Shown here: positions 50,416 through 59,309 of the stretch, piece after piece
Layout of the letters: every line of letters begins with the position of its first letter
How positions within the stretch are numbered: the stretch's first letter is position 1
Origin: Salimicrobium humidisoli
GTDB taxonomy: Bacteria; Bacillota; Bacilli; Bacillales; Halobacillaceae
DNA: 64,000 nt
NCBI RefSeq assembly: GCF_002295105.1
Contig: NZ_NSGH01000003.1
Span: 1 to 64,000 of the forward strand
Reading direction: 5' to 3'
Translations under genes and position numbers: made by a program
The notes under the pieces: model-generated
The model's input: only the letters and a program-made list of their open reading frames with translations
What the model was told of the DNA's origin: nothing
Databases searched by the model: none

Positions 50416-51762
50416 ATGTTCAAAAAAGTACTGGTTGCCAACCGGGGGGAGATCGCCTCGCGTGTAATAAGAACCTGTAAACGGCTCGGAATTTCGACAG
50501 TGGCCGTTTATTCGGAAGCTGATGCTGATGCAAATTTTGTCGCAGAGGCAGATGAGGCTTATGAGATCGGCAAGCCTCCCGTAAAGGATTCCTACATGAA
50601 TATGGAGAAGATTATCGAAGTCGCAAAAAGCAGCGGGGCGGAAGCTATCCACCCCGGCTACGGTCTTTTAAGTGAAAATCCCGATTTCGCTCTCAAGACG
50701 AAGGAAGCCGGTCTCGTCTTTATCGGCCCCGGTGCTGACGTCATGGGGAAAATGGGCGATAAAATCGCTGCCCGTAAGGAAATGAAGAAAGCGGGCGTCC
50801 CCGTTATCCCCGGCACGGAAGAAGCTGTGGAAGACACGGAGGAAGCGAAAAAGACCGCCGGGGAGTACGGGTATCCGGTTATGCTGAAAGCTTCCGCAGG
50901 TGGAGGAGGCATCGGCATGCAGGCTGCTCATTCTCCGGAAGAACTCGAGAAAGCTTTTGAAGGGAATCAGAAGCGGGCTGCAACATTTTTCGGTAACGGT
51001 ACTATGTTTATCGAAAAACTGATCGAAGAACCGCGTCACGTGGAAATACAGGTGCTGGCTGACGCCCACGGGAACGCTGTGCACCTTTTTGAACGGGAAT
51101 GCTCAATTCAGCGCCGGCATCAGAAAGTGGTGGAAGAAGCGCCCTCTCCGGTCCTGTCGGAAAAAACCAGACAGAAGATGGGGGAAGCCGGTCTGAAAGC
51201 GGTACAGGCTCTCGGGTATGTAAATGCCGGTACTATCGAATTTCTCGTGGACGAGGAAGAGAATTTCTACTTTCTTGAAATGAATACACGTCTGCAGGTG
51301 GAGCATCCGGTTACAGAAGAGATCACCGGCCTTGATCTTGTGGAAGAGCAGCTGAGGATAGCAAGCGGAGAGAAGCTTGCCGTTTCACAAAACGACCTGG
51401 CTATTTCCGGTCATGCGATAGAAGTACGTATTTATGCAGAAGATCCGGAACGGTTTTTCCCATCCCCGGGTACCATTACTACGGCCGTCTTTCCGAAAGG
51501 GGAAGGTGTCCGCCTGGAGACGGCCGTTCATGGCTCATCGGAAGTAACACCTTATTATGATCCTCTGATAGCCAAGCTGATCACGACAGGCCGTGACCGG
51601 GAGCAGGCGATAGAGAGAATGACGGACGCTCTGGATGAGTTCCGGATCGAAGGAATCAAAACGAACATACCTATGCTTCAAAAAGTGGTCCGGCACGAAA
51701 GGTACAGAGCCGGAGATACTACGACCGCATTTGTTGAAAAATATTATAAAGGAGGACAATAA
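50416..51762 (+). CDS. yngH: Biotin carboxylase subunit (YngH)
   Basis: A 448-residue ATP-grasp biotin carboxylase. Features: VLVANRGEIASRVIRTCKRLG at the start, HPGYGLLSENPDFA near 80, the glycine-rich ATP loop KASAGGGGIGMQ near 160, the RRHQKVVEEAPSP segment near 235 and EMNTRLQVEHPVTE near 290. It carboxylates biotin on the carrier encoded next; the carboxyltransferase is the last gene of the operon. A paralogue of AccC, here for an acyl-CoA (probably methylcrotonyl-CoA) carboxylase. AAAGGAG lies before the ATG. Confidence 0.92.
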   Translation: MFKKVLVANRGEIASRVIRTCKRLGISTVAVYSEADADANFVAEADEAYEIGKPPVKDSYMNMEKIIEVAKSSGAEAIHPGYGLLSENPDFALKTKEAGLVFIGPGADVMGKMGDKIAARKEMKKAGVPVIPGTEEAVEDTEEAKKTAGEYGYPVMLKASAGGGGIGMQAAHSPEELEKAFEGNQKRAATFFGNGTMFIEKLIEEPRHVEIQVLADAHGNAVHLFERECSIQRRHQKVVEEAPSPVLSEKTRQKMGEAGLKAVQALGYVNAGTIEFLVDEEENFYFLEMNTRLQVEHPVTEEITGLDLVEEQLRIASGEKLAVSQNDLAISGHAIEVRIYAEDPERFFPSPGTITTAVFPKGEGVRLETAVHGSSEVTPYYDPLIAKLITTGRDREQAIERMTDALDEFRIEGIKTNIPMLQKVVRHERYRAGDTTTAFVEKYYKGGQ

Positions 51763-51763
51763 C

Positions 51764-51973
51764 ATGGAAATCAAAGCTTCAATGGCAGGAAACGTATGGA
51801 AAATGAACGTAGCAGAAGGTGCAGAGGTTAACGAAGGAGACGATGTCGCAATCCTTGAATCTATGAAAATGGAAATTCCCATTCCGGCTGAAAAAGGCGG
51901 GAAAGTGAAAGAAATCAAAGTCGCGGAAGGTGACTTCGTGAATGAAGGCGACGTGCTGGCGGTACTGGAATAG
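51764..51973 (+). CDS. yngHB: Biotin carboxyl carrier protein (YngHB)
   Basis: A 69-residue single biotinyl/lipoyl domain. The biotinylated Lys35 lies in ESMKMEIP, flanked by the two half-barrels (AGNVWKMNVAEGAEVNEGD and GGKVKEIKVAEGDFVNEGD). It is a short stand-alone carrier, like B. subtilis YngHB. GGAGGAC precedes the ATG, 1 base after the biotin carboxylase stop. It moves carboxybiotin from the YngH subunit to the carboxyltransferase. Confidence 0.93.
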   Translation: MEIKASMAGNVWKMNVAEGAEVNEGDDVAILESMKMEIPIPAEKGGKVKEIKVAEGDFVNEGDVLAVLE

Positions 51974-51984
51974 GGGGGGGTTGG

Positions 51985-52905
51985 ATGTTTGAAATGCCCG
52001 AAAAAGTAACAATCAGGGAAGTGGGGCCGAGAGACGGCCTGCAGAACGAAGAGGAAAAGATCGCTACAGAAGACAAAATTGACTGGATCAACCTTTTATC
52101 ACAATCAGGACTTGATTACATCGAATTTTCCTCATTTGTACATCCAAAATGGATTCCTCAGCTGAAGGATGCCCGTGAAGTAGCGGAAGGCATTACCCGC
52201 ACTCCCGGTATTACCTATGCAGCTCTCGTGCCGAACAAAAAAGGACTTGAAAACGCGATTGATACGGATGTGGATGAGGTCAGTGTGTTTATGTCTGCCA
52301 GTGAAACTCATAATAAAAAGAACATAAATAAAACGATCGAAGAAACGTACCCGGTTCTTGAAGAAGTAGTGTCGGAAGCGAAGGCGGCCGGAAAAACGGT
52401 ACGGGGCTATGTCTCGACAGTGTTCGGCTGCCCGTATGAAGGAAAGATCGCTCCTTCACATGTTTTTGAGGTAAGCACCCGGTTATTTCAAATGGGCATT
52501 GATGAGTTGTCCCTCGGCGATACAATCGGTGTCGCCAATCCGAAGCAGGTGGATGAATTTCTTAAGCAGATGGAGGAAAATGTTCCTTTTTCAAAAGTAG
52601 CAATGCATTTCCATAATACGTCGGGAATGGCGTTAGCCAACGTTCTTATATCGCTCGAACGGGGTATTACGAAATTCGACGCAGCACTGGGAGGCCTTGG
52701 CGGCTGTCCTTATGCAGATGGAGCCAGCGGAAATCTCGCAACGGATGACCTCGTCCATATGCTTGAAGAGATGGGGATAGAGACCGGGGTTAATCAGGAG
52801 AAACTGGCAGAGGCGGCGACGTTCATCCAGTCCAGAATATCAAAAGAACTGCCAAGCCATCAGATGCAGATCAGAAACAGACAAGGAGGGCGAAATGATG
52901 GATAA
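51985..52905 (+). CDS. yngG: Hydroxymethylglutaryl-CoA lyase (YngG)
   Basis: A 306-residue TIM-barrel lyase that cleaves HMG-CoA to acetyl-CoA and acetoacetate. Features: VGPRDGLQNEE near residue 12 (metal Asp, catalytic Arg), SLGDTIGVANPKQ near 170, HFHNTSGMALANV (metal His) near 210 and the active-site Cys in GGLGGCPYADGASGN near 240. A run of eight G acts as ribosome binding site. It completes leucine breakdown after the carboxylase and hydratase steps. Confidence 0.93.
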   Translation: MFEMPEKVTIREVGPRDGLQNEEEKIATEDKIDWINLLSQSGLDYIEFSSFVHPKWIPQLKDAREVAEGITRTPGITYAALVPNKKGLENAIDTDVDEVSVFMSASETHNKKNINKTIEETYPVLEEVVSEAKAAGKTVRGYVSTVFGCPYEGKIAPSHVFEVSTRLFQMGIDELSLGDTIGVANPKQVDEFLKQMEENVPFSKVAMHFHNTSGMALANVLISLERGITKFDAALGGLGGCPYADGASGNLATDDLVHMLEEMGIETGVNQEKLAEAATFIQSRISKELPSHQMQIRNRQGGRNDG

Positions 52906-53680
52906 AACCGTAACGATAGAGCGTATTGAAGACCATATAGCTCTGCTATCACTGAATCGTCCGGAGGCTGCCAATTCACTCTCCCGAGAACTTCTCGATG
53001 AACTGCAGCGTGCGCTTCGGAAAGTGAACAGAGATGATAATATTCGCGTCGTTCTGTTGACGGGAAATGGTACGAAAGCATTTTGTGCGGGAGCTGATCT
53101 GAAAGAAAGAAAAGGGATGAGCGATGAAGAGGTGACAGGAACGGTCAAGAAGATAGGGGAAACGGTCCGGATGATCGAGGAACTGCCGGTACCCGTCATA
53201 GCAGTACTTAATGGGGCAGCTTTCGGCGGCGGTCTTGAAATGGCTCTTGCCTGTGATCTTCGAATGATCAGTTCATCGGCCCGGGTCGGTCTGACCGAAA
53301 CATCCCTCGCTATTATACCCGGAGCCGGAGGAACTCAGCGTCTTTCCCGTCTGATAGGAAAAGGGCAGGCTAAGTCGCTCATATATACCGCAAGGCCCGT
53401 AGATGCGGACCGGGCTTACGCCCTCGGGATTGCAGAGTATATTCACGACCCGGACGTCCTTATGGAAGAAGCGGAAGATCTTGCCAGGACTATCGCGGGG
53501 AACGGCCCGGTGGCAGTGCGGGAAGCAAAAAAAGCTATCGACCGGGGAATGGAGACGAATCTTGAAGCAGGCTTGTATATTGAACAGAAGAGCTACAGAA
53601 AAACGATTCCTACGAAAGATCGTCTGGAAGGACTTACAGCTTTCGCTGAGAAAAGAAAGCCTGTGTATCGAGGAGAATAA
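52895..53680 (+). CDS. yngF: Enoyl-CoA hydratase family protein, methylglutaconyl-CoA type (YngF)
   Basis: A crotonase of about 261 residues. Oxyanion-hole motifs are AFCAGADLKERKGM near 67 and NGAAFGGGLEMALACD near 108; the catalytic Glu pair fits ETSLAIIPGAGGTQRL near 140. In this context it probably hydrates 3-methylglutaconyl-CoA to HMG-CoA. The start overlaps the HMG-CoA lyase gene by 11 bases; ATG at 52895 or 52898, both behind AAGGAGG. Confidence 0.87.
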   Translation: MMDKTVTIERIEDHIALLSLNRPEAANSLSRELLDELQRALRKVNRDDNIRVVLLTGNGTKAFCAGADLKERKGMSDEEVTGTVKKIGETVRMIEELPVPVIAVLNGAAFGGGLEMALACDLRMISSSARVGLTETSLAIIPGAGGTQRLSRLIGKGQAKSLIYTARPVDADRAYALGIAEYIHDPDVLMEEAEDLARTIAGNGPVAVREAKKAIDRGMETNLEAGLYIEQKSYRKTIPTKDRLEGLTAFAEKRKPVYRGE

Positions 53681-53692
53681 GGAGGAATTTGT

Positions 53693-55222
53693 ATGGCCAT
53701 GGATCAGAGATTAAAAGAAGCGGAAGAAAAAATAGCCTCAGGCGGCCTGGAGAAATATCACGAAAAGAACAAAGAGAAAGGGAAAATGTTCGTACGGGAA
53801 CGTCTGGAACAACTGTTTGATGACAATATTGACGTGGAAGACGCATTTTTCGCCAACAATCAGGACGAAGGGCTGCCGGCGGACGGAGTCGTGACCGGTA
53901 TCGGTCGTATTAACGGTGAAAAAGTGTGCGTCATGGCTAACGATTCCACAGTAAAAGCCGGATCATGGGGAGCGAGAACCGTAGAAAAAATCATCCGGAT
54001 ACAGGAAACGGCACTGAAGCTTGAGCTGCCGATGCTTTACCTCGTGGACTCCGCAGGGGCGAGAATTACCGATCAGGTGGAAATGTTCCCGAATCGAAGA
54101 GGAGCGGGACGTATCTTTCATAATCAGATCAAAATGTCCGGCCGTGTGCCGCAAATATGCCTGCTGTTCGGTCCGTCCGCTGCCGGAGGAGCTTACATAC
54201 CCGCCTTTTGCGATATCGTAGTAATGGTGGATAAAAATGCTTCCATGTATCTCGGTTCTCCGCGGATGGCAGAAAAAGTTATCGGAGAGAAAGTGACGCT
54301 CGAGGAAATGGGTGGTGCAAACATGCACTGTTCCGTCTCCGGGTGTGGAGACGTTCTGGCGGAGAGCGAAGAGGAAGCGATCCGATTCGCACGGAAATAC
54401 TTGAGCTATTTCCCTTCCAATTTCAGACAGAAACCAGGTGTGAAAGATAGTGTTGACCCGGCTTCTTTCGAAAAATCGATCAACGAGCTGATTCCTGAGA
54501 ACCAGAATGCTCCGTTTGACATGTACCAGCTGGTGGACAGGCTGATTGATGAAGACTCTTTCCTCGAAATTAAGAAAAAATTTGCACCTGAACTGATCAC
54601 GGGACTGGCCCGCATCGGAGGAAAATCCGTCGGCGTTATAGCAAATCAGCCGAGGGCCAAAGGGGGCGTGCTTTTCCCTGATTCCGCCGACAAAGCGGCT
54701 AAATTTATGCAGCTTTGTGACGCTTTCAACATTCCGCTCCTGTTCCTTGCGGATATACCGGGATTTATGATCGGTACTCGGGTAGAACAGGCCGGTATTA
54801 TCCGTCACGGAGCGAAAATGCTGGCGGCGATGAGCGAAGCTACGGTTCCTAAAATATCAGTCATTGTACGTAAAGCTTACGGCGCCGGCCTGTATGCAAT
54901 GGCCGGTCCGGCGTTCGAACCTGATGCGTGTCTGGCCCTGCCGAGTGCACAAATTGCAGTAATGGGTCCGGAAGCTGCTGTGAATGCAGTGTATGCTAAT
55001 AAAATTGCGGAACTTCCGGAAGAAGAGCGCCCGGCCTTCACTAAAGAGAAGCATGAAGAATATAAAGAGAATATCGATATTTACCGTCTTGCATCCGAGA
55101 TGGTGATCGATGATATTGTGCAGCCGGATAACCTCCGGAACGAGCTCATGACCAGGTTCGATATGTATGAATCGAAAAACACGGTCTTCACAGAAAGAAA
55201 ACATGGGGTGTACCCCGTGTAA
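53693..55222 (+). CDS. yngE: Acyl-CoA carboxyltransferase subunit (YngE)
   Basis: A 509-residue carboxyltransferase (propionyl/methylcrotonyl-CoA carboxylase beta class) with two crotonase-like halves: an N-terminal CT part with LVDSAGARITDQVEMFPNR and FGPSAAGGAYIPAFCD, and a C-terminal part with FLADIPGFMIGTRVEQAGIIRHGAKML and KAYGAGLYAMAG. It works with YngH and YngHB. Methylcrotonyl-CoA is favoured as substrate because HMG-CoA lyase and the hydratase are in the same operon. AAGGAGG lies 6 bases before the ATG. A terminator follows. Confidence 0.9.
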   Translation: MAMDQRLKEAEEKIASGGLEKYHEKNKEKGKMFVRERLEQLFDDNIDVEDAFFANNQDEGLPADGVVTGIGRINGEKVCVMANDSTVKAGSWGARTVEKIIRIQETALKLELPMLYLVDSAGARITDQVEMFPNRRGAGRIFHNQIKMSGRVPQICLLFGPSAAGGAYIPAFCDIVVMVDKNASMYLGSPRMAEKVIGEKVTLEEMGGANMHCSVSGCGDVLAESEEEAIRFARKYLSYFPSNFRQKPGVKDSVDPASFEKSINELIPENQNAPFDMYQLVDRLIDEDSFLEIKKKFAPELITGLARIGGKSVGVIANQPRAKGGVLFPDSADKAAKFMQLCDAFNIPLLFLADIPGFMIGTRVEQAGIIRHGAKMLAAMSEATVPKISVIVRKAYGAGLYAMAGPAFEPDACLALPSAQIAVMGPEAAVNAVYANKIAELPEEERPAFTKEKHEEYKENIDIYRLASEMVIDDIVQPDNLRNELMTRFDMYESKNTVFTERKHGVYPV

Positions 55223-55238
55223 CGAAAAAAGATATTCA

Positions 55239-55273
55239 GCCTCCCTCTCATAACAGTAAAGAGGGAGGCTTTT
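55239..55273 (+). terminator. Terminator of the yng operon
   Basis: Stem GCCTCCCTCT / AGAGGGAGGC (10 bp, 11-base loop) followed by TTTTCT. Confidence 0.88.
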
Positions 55274-55371
55274 CTATTGGAAGTCAGGGGCTCCACCATC
55301 GTCTTTATTTTTGATATATGGTTAATAAAAGCGGGAAACGGGAAAAGTCGGGCATCGGGGGGTGAAGGAAG

Positions 55372-56268
55372 ATGAAAGAGAATGAGAGCATTAAAGAGAA
55401 AGAAGAGAAAGAGAACAGACAGACGAACGCTTCCGAAGAGGAAATTGACCGCCCGGGACGGCAATTTTATATACCTTCTCAAATCGTTGATGAGTTTGGG
55501 GAGAAGGGGAGAGATCACCTGAACAAAAAGCCGCGGGCGCAGTTTCTGCTTGCTCTGACGGCCGGGTCGTTCATGACGTTCGGAGCTGTCTTTTCTATTC
55601 TGCTGGCGATCGATATCCAGGCGGAGGGGCTTTTCTATTTAATGTCCGGCTTGGGATTTGCAGCCGGGTATGCGATGGTGTTCATTTCAGGAGCGGTTCT
55701 GTTTACAGAAGTGAACGTCCTGTTGCCCTCCTATCTTTTCAACAAAAAAGGGTTAATGAAAGTCAATATTTATAAGTTCTGGCTGGCGACTTATCTCGGT
55801 AATATGATTGGAGCCTTTGCGGTAGGCCTTCTTATACAGATGTCCGGTTCACTTTCCGACCCTTTCTATTCGGAACTGGCCGTATATGTAGATAAGAAAA
55901 TGAAGTTTCTTGATTACGGAGTGAAGGGATGGTTTGAAATTCTCGTCTCAGGAGTACTGGCCAACTGGCTGATAGGTATGGCCGCCTTTTTGACGACGTC
56001 AGCGCGTGACATAACCGGTAAAATACTGGGGACCACTTTGCCGGTCGTATTATTCGTAGCGGGTAATTTCCAGCACAGCGCGGCCAATATGGGGTATTTC
56101 AGTATGGGAATACTTTCTATGGATCAGTACACATGGTATGAGTATATTTTCTTCAATCTTATACCTGCGAGTATAGGTAATCTTATAGGAGGAGGTATCC
56201 TCGTCTCCCTGCTTTTCACCTATGCGTATAAAGAAGACATCGAAAATACTTTTGGAATGGGAAAATAA
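55372..56268 (+). CDS. Formate/nitrite transporter (FNT) family protein
   Basis: A 298-residue channel of the FocA/NirC family with six spans. A long charged N-terminus (about 45 residues, KEKEEKEN...) precedes the core. Visible are LTAGSFMTFGAVFS, the first omega-loop region VFISGAVLFTEVNVLLPS, LANWLIGMAAFLTTSARDITGK and the central histidine in FQHSAANMGYFSMG. These channels pass formate, nitrite or similar anions. No pfl or nir genes lie beside it. GGTGAAGGAAG precedes the ATG. Confidence 0.85.
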   Translation: MKENESIKEKEEKENRQTNASEEEIDRPGRQFYIPSQIVDEFGEKGRDHLNKKPRAQFLLALTAGSFMTFGAVFSILLAIDIQAEGLFYLMSGLGFAAGYAMVFISGAVLFTEVNVLLPSYLFNKKGLMKVNIYKFWLATYLGNMIGAFAVGLLIQMSGSLSDPFYSELAVYVDKKMKFLDYGVKGWFEILVSGVLANWLIGMAAFLTTSARDITGKILGTTLPVVLFVAGNFQHSAANMGYFSMGILSMDQYTWYEYIFFNLIPASIGNLIGGGILVSLLFTYAYKEDIENTFGMGK

Positions 56269-56277
56269 AGTGTCGCA

Positions 56278-56303
56278 GTTTTACTTCATAGTTTAGTGGG
56301 AAA
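56278..56303 (+). promoter_or_regulatory. SigB-type promoter of csbD
   Basis: GTTTTA (56278-56283), 14 bases, GGGAAA (56298-56303), a good match to the SigB pattern, 34 bases before the csbD start. Confidence 0.72.
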
Positions 56304-56337
56304 AGAATTGTAATAAATTATTATCAGGAGGCGCATT

Positions 56338-56517
56338 ATGGCAGATAAAAAAGGTATGAGTGATAAGGTGAAAGGCGCTGTCAATAAAGTGAAAGGGGAA
56401 GCGAAAGATCAGATAGGCAATGCCAAAGAGGATTCTGAACTTCAACAGGAAGGGCAGAAGAATAAAGCTAAAGGAAAAGTCCAGGAAAACATCGGAAAAG
56501 CGAAAGACGACGAATAA
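56338..56517 (+). CDS. csbD: CsbD family general stress protein
   Basis: A 59-residue Lys/Glu-rich soluble protein of the CsbD family: MSDKVKGAVNKVKGEAKDQIG, then KAKGKVQENIGKAKDDE. It has the repeated KGxxxxxxGxAK pattern and no aromatic residues. In B. subtilis, CsbD is made under SigB control in stress; its function is unknown. CAGGAGGCG lies 5 bases before the ATG, a SigB-type promoter is upstream and a strong terminator follows. Confidence 0.9.
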   Translation: MADKKGMSDKVKGAVNKVKGEAKDQIGNAKEDSELQQEGQKNKAKGKVQENIGKAKDDE

Positions 56518-56520
56518 ATA

Positions 56521-56554
56521 AGAAAGCTGCCGGTTTCAAAACCGGCAGCTTTCT
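56521..56554. terminator. Terminator between csbD and the synthetase gene
   Basis: A 15-bp stem AGAAAGCTGCCGGTT and its complement with a very short loop, T-rich downstream. Confidence 0.9.
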
Positions 56555-56594
56555 TTGTTTACTCTCGTCATGCTCCCACAGCAAAAGTATGAAA

Positions 56595-58538
56595 TTAATG
56601 GACAGCGGCTCCTATTTTTTTGATTTCTTCCACGGTCTCAGGATTTTCAAGAGCACTGAGATCTCCCTGATCCCGATTTAAGAAAGCTGATTTTATCGCA
56701 CGTCTCATCACTTTGGCATTTCTCGTTTTCGGAAGATCACTGACGATATATATTTTTTTCGGTGCAATAGCTTTTCCGAGCTTGTCGGTGAGAAGCTGCT
56801 GCAGTTCTTCGAGAAGGGTTTCCGAGTCCCCCGCTTTCGTAACGACGAACGCCACGGGTTCCTCCCCTTTCATATCGTGGGGGGCACCGATCACCCCGGC
56901 TTCAATCACTTCTTCATGTTCGACGAGTGCAGACTCTATTTCGGAAGGTCCTATGCGCTTTCCGGCTACGTTCAGTACATCGTCGGAGCGTCCTGAAATT
57001 AAAAAGTAGCCTCTCTCATCCACAGTCGCCCAGTCACCGTGTACCCAAATGTCTTTGAAGCGGTTCCAGTACGTACGATGGTAGCGGTCATCGTCTTTGT
57101 AGAAACTTTTCGTCATCCCTACCCAGGGCTGCTTCAGTACGAGTTCCCCTACGTCATTTACGACAGGATGCCCCTCGTCATCAAGCACGTCCACATCCAT
57201 GCCGGGAAGGGCTGCGTTGAACGTAACGGGCTGAATCGGTTTTACGAGCACGTTTCCTACCATACCGCCCGAGGTCTCCGTACCGCCCGAATAGTTGAAG
57301 ATCGGTACTCTTTTCTTGCCGACGTGCTTATATAGCCAATGCCAAGGTTCGGGGTTCCACGGCTCACCGGTAGAGCCGATCACTTCAAGGGAAGAGAGGT
57401 CATGGCGCTCGATCCATGATTCTCCGTGCTTCATCATTCCCCTTACAAGCGTCGGAGAAATGCCGAGATGTGTCACTTTATAACGTTCCACAAGTTCCCA
57501 CAGACGATCCGGCTCAGGGTAGTCCGGAGTACCTTCGAACATGACGATGGATGCTCCGTTTACGAGACCGCCATACACGAGGAAAGGCCCCATCATCCAG
57601 CCCATATCCGTGAACCAGAACAGAGTGTCGTCTTTGCCGACATCCATACACATTCCGGCATCAAAAGCCGATTTTACAGGGAAACCGGCATGGGTATGTA
57701 CCGCTCCTTTCGGGGTACCTGTCGTCCCGGAAGTATAAATGAGCATAAATGGATCATCCGCGTGTTTCTCCATCGTTTCCACAGAAGCATTAGGTTCTTT
57801 CATTTCGTTGAACAGGACGTCTTTCGGTTTCTTTTCAAATGAAACGCCGGCGCGTTCCACTACGATAACGTGTTCCAGGGAATCGCAAACTTCCGCAGCT
57901 TTATCCGCTTCTTCTTTCATATTGACAGTTTTCCCTCTCCGGAAGAAACCATCAGCGGTGATAATAGCCTTTGCTTCACATGCGTTGACCCTTGTTTTTA
58001 CTGCATCCGCTTTATAGCCGGAAAAGGCGGGGGAGAAAATAGCACCTATTTTAGAGATGGCAAGCATGCTGATAAGCGTTTCCGGAAGCATGGGGAGGTA
58101 AATGGTGATGATATCTCCTTCAGTGATGCCGAGTTTTTTGAGACCTGCGGCGACAGCATTCACCTCTTCGTCGAGTTCAGTGAACGTATACTTCACCCGG
58201 TCGCCATTATCCCCTTCCCAGTACAGGGCAATATCATTTTTCTTATCTTCATCTTTTGTCCATTTATCCAGGGCATTCAGTGTAGCGTTGGTCGTTCCGC
58301 CCTGGAACCAGTCGGGATGAGGCGCACCTCTGGAAAGGTCTAATGTTTTCTGGTAACTGTCGAACCATTCGAAATCGATTTCCTTTACCGCTTCGTCCCA
58401 GAACCAGGAAATATCCGAAACAGTGGCCTGGTGGAACTGCTCATAGTCTTCATATCCCAGCCGTTTCATCCATTGATAAAGTCGCGTTTCCTTCATTTTT
58501 TCTTCTGATGGAATCCATACGTCTTCATATGTAGTCAA
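56595..58538 (-). CDS. Acetyl-CoA synthetase-like AMP-forming ligase
   Basis: A 647-residue AMP-forming acyl-CoA synthetase with the ACS-type N-terminal extension (WFWDEAVKEIDFEWF). Motifs: YTSGTTGTPKGAVHTHAG near 270, WFTDMGWMMGP near 310, NYSGGTETSGGM near 415, HGDWATVDERGYFLISGRSDD near 510, and the catalytic Lys609 in KTRNAKVMRR. This lysine is the one regulated by acetylation in Acs enzymes. Acetate, propionate or acetoacetate may be the acid. A cre-like site lies right before its ribosome binding site, in line with carbon-catabolite control of acetate use. Confidence 0.84.
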   Translation of the reverse strand: MTTYEDVWIPSEEKMKETRLYQWMKRLGYEDYEQFHQATVSDISWFWDEAVKEIDFEWFDSYQKTLDLSRGAPHPDWFQGGTTNATLNALDKWTKDEDKKNDIALYWEGDNGDRVKYTFTELDEEVNAVAAGLKKLGITEGDIITIYLPMLPETLISMLAISKIGAIFSPAFSGYKADAVKTRVNACEAKAIITADGFFRRGKTVNMKEEADKAAEVCDSLEHVIVVERAGVSFEKKPKDVLFNEMKEPNASVETMEKHADDPFMLIYTSGTTGTPKGAVHTHAGFPVKSAFDAGMCMDVGKDDTLFWFTDMGWMMGPFLVYGGLVNGASIVMFEGTPDYPEPDRLWELVERYKVTHLGISPTLVRGMMKHGESWIERHDLSSLEVIGSTGEPWNPEPWHWLYKHVGKKRVPIFNYSGGTETSGGMVGNVLVKPIQPVTFNAALPGMDVDVLDDEGHPVVNDVGELVLKQPWVGMTKSFYKDDDRYHRTYWNRFKDIWVHGDWATVDERGYFLISGRSDDVLNVAGKRIGPSEIESALVEHEEVIEAGVIGAPHDMKGEEPVAFVVTKAGDSETLLEELQQLLTDKLGKAIAPKKIYIVSDLPKTRNAKVMRRAIKSAFLNRDQGDLSALENPETVEEIKKIGAAVH

Positions 58539-58555
58539 TACAATTTCCTCCTTTT

Positions 58556-58578
58556 AGTAACCGCTTACAAACATTATA
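58556..58578 (-). promoter_or_regulatory. cre-like site and -10 of the synthetase gene
   Basis: On the minus strand TGTAAGCGGTTACT (complement of 58556-58569) matches 13 of 14 positions of the CcpA cre consensus TGWAANCGNTNWCA. It follows TATAAT (complement of 58573-58578) and precedes AAAGGAGG, a place for CcpA to block transcription. Confidence 0.65.
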
Positions 58579-58690
58579 ACTAAAATGACAATCATAAGAA
58601 ACTGCAGGAAAGAAAACGGATGTGATACGATTGGGATATATGCTGTAGAATAATAGGGTGGCAGAGTATACCCGGAGAGGAGGAGCGGAA

Positions 58691-58933
58691 GTGGATAAAT
58701 TAAAAGTCATTAATCTGGTCAGTCTCGGGGTCGGTATTATTTTTCTTGTGTATTTCTTCATATCGATGTTTACCGATGTATCGATGTCGCCGTTGTTTCT
58801 TGTTATTGCGATACCGATCCTGTTCACGCTGAATGCTGTACTTGATTTTTCCGAGGGACGAAAGATTCTCGGTACCGTGAAAGTAGTGATACTTCTCGTT
58901 TTTCTGTCGCTCGTCGTTGTTGACCTTTTTTAA
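58691..58933 (+). CDS. Small membrane protein
   Basis: An 80-residue protein with about three hydrophobic segments (INLVSLGVGIIFLVYFFISMF, LFLVIAIPILFTLNAVL, VVILLVFLSLVVVDLF) and a charged FSEGRK loop. The start is GTG at 58691 behind AGAGGAGGAG. It resembles the next gene in layout (three spans, conserved D-F/Y-xxGRK turn), so the two may be diverged duplicates of the DUF3953-like small membrane group. Function unknown. Confidence 0.68.
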   Translation: MDKLKVINLVSLGVGIIFLVYFFISMFTDVSMSPLFLVIAIPILFTLNAVLDFSEGRKILGTVKVVILLVFLSLVVVDLF

Positions 58934-58974
58934 GATGAAAAAACTTTTTACCAAAAGTCGGGAGGTGTATGGAG

Positions 58975-59235
58975 ATGGGGAAAGGCGGAATATTGGAGAA
59001 GGTGATACGGGGAGTGTTTTTCACCGCTACTCCCGGACTTGCTCTTTATGGACTGGTTACAGGGGACTTCAGCTACCAGTACCTGATGCTTCTCGGCCTT
59101 TCAGGGGTGCTCGCGATTATCGGAATAGATGATTATGAAAAAGGGAGGAAATATTGGAGTCTGTTTTCTTTTATTGTGGCATTGTTTTCCCTTATCACTG
59201 CGATCCAAATATTTTTCTCGGATGCCGGCTTATAA
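58975..59235 (+). CDS. Small membrane protein, paralogue of the preceding one
   Basis: An 86-residue protein with hydrophobic segments VFFTATPGLALYGLV, YLMLLGLSGVLAIIG and FSFIVALFSLITAIQIFF and the loop DDYEKGRKYWS, which parallels DFSEGRKIL in the neighbour. The ATG at 58975 is 9 bases from GGGAGG; the ATG at 58969 is 3 bases from it and less likely. The pair seems co-transcribed. Function unknown. Confidence 0.68.
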   Translation: MGKGGILEKVIRGVFFTATPGLALYGLVTGDFSYQYLMLLGLSGVLAIIGIDDYEKGRKYWSLFSFIVALFSLITAIQIFFSDAGL

Positions 59236-59309
59236 CTTCCGCAGTAGGGTATATACATAATCAGTATTCAGAATATTGGTAAAATTATTCTGCGTCAGGG
59301 GGAGAACCG

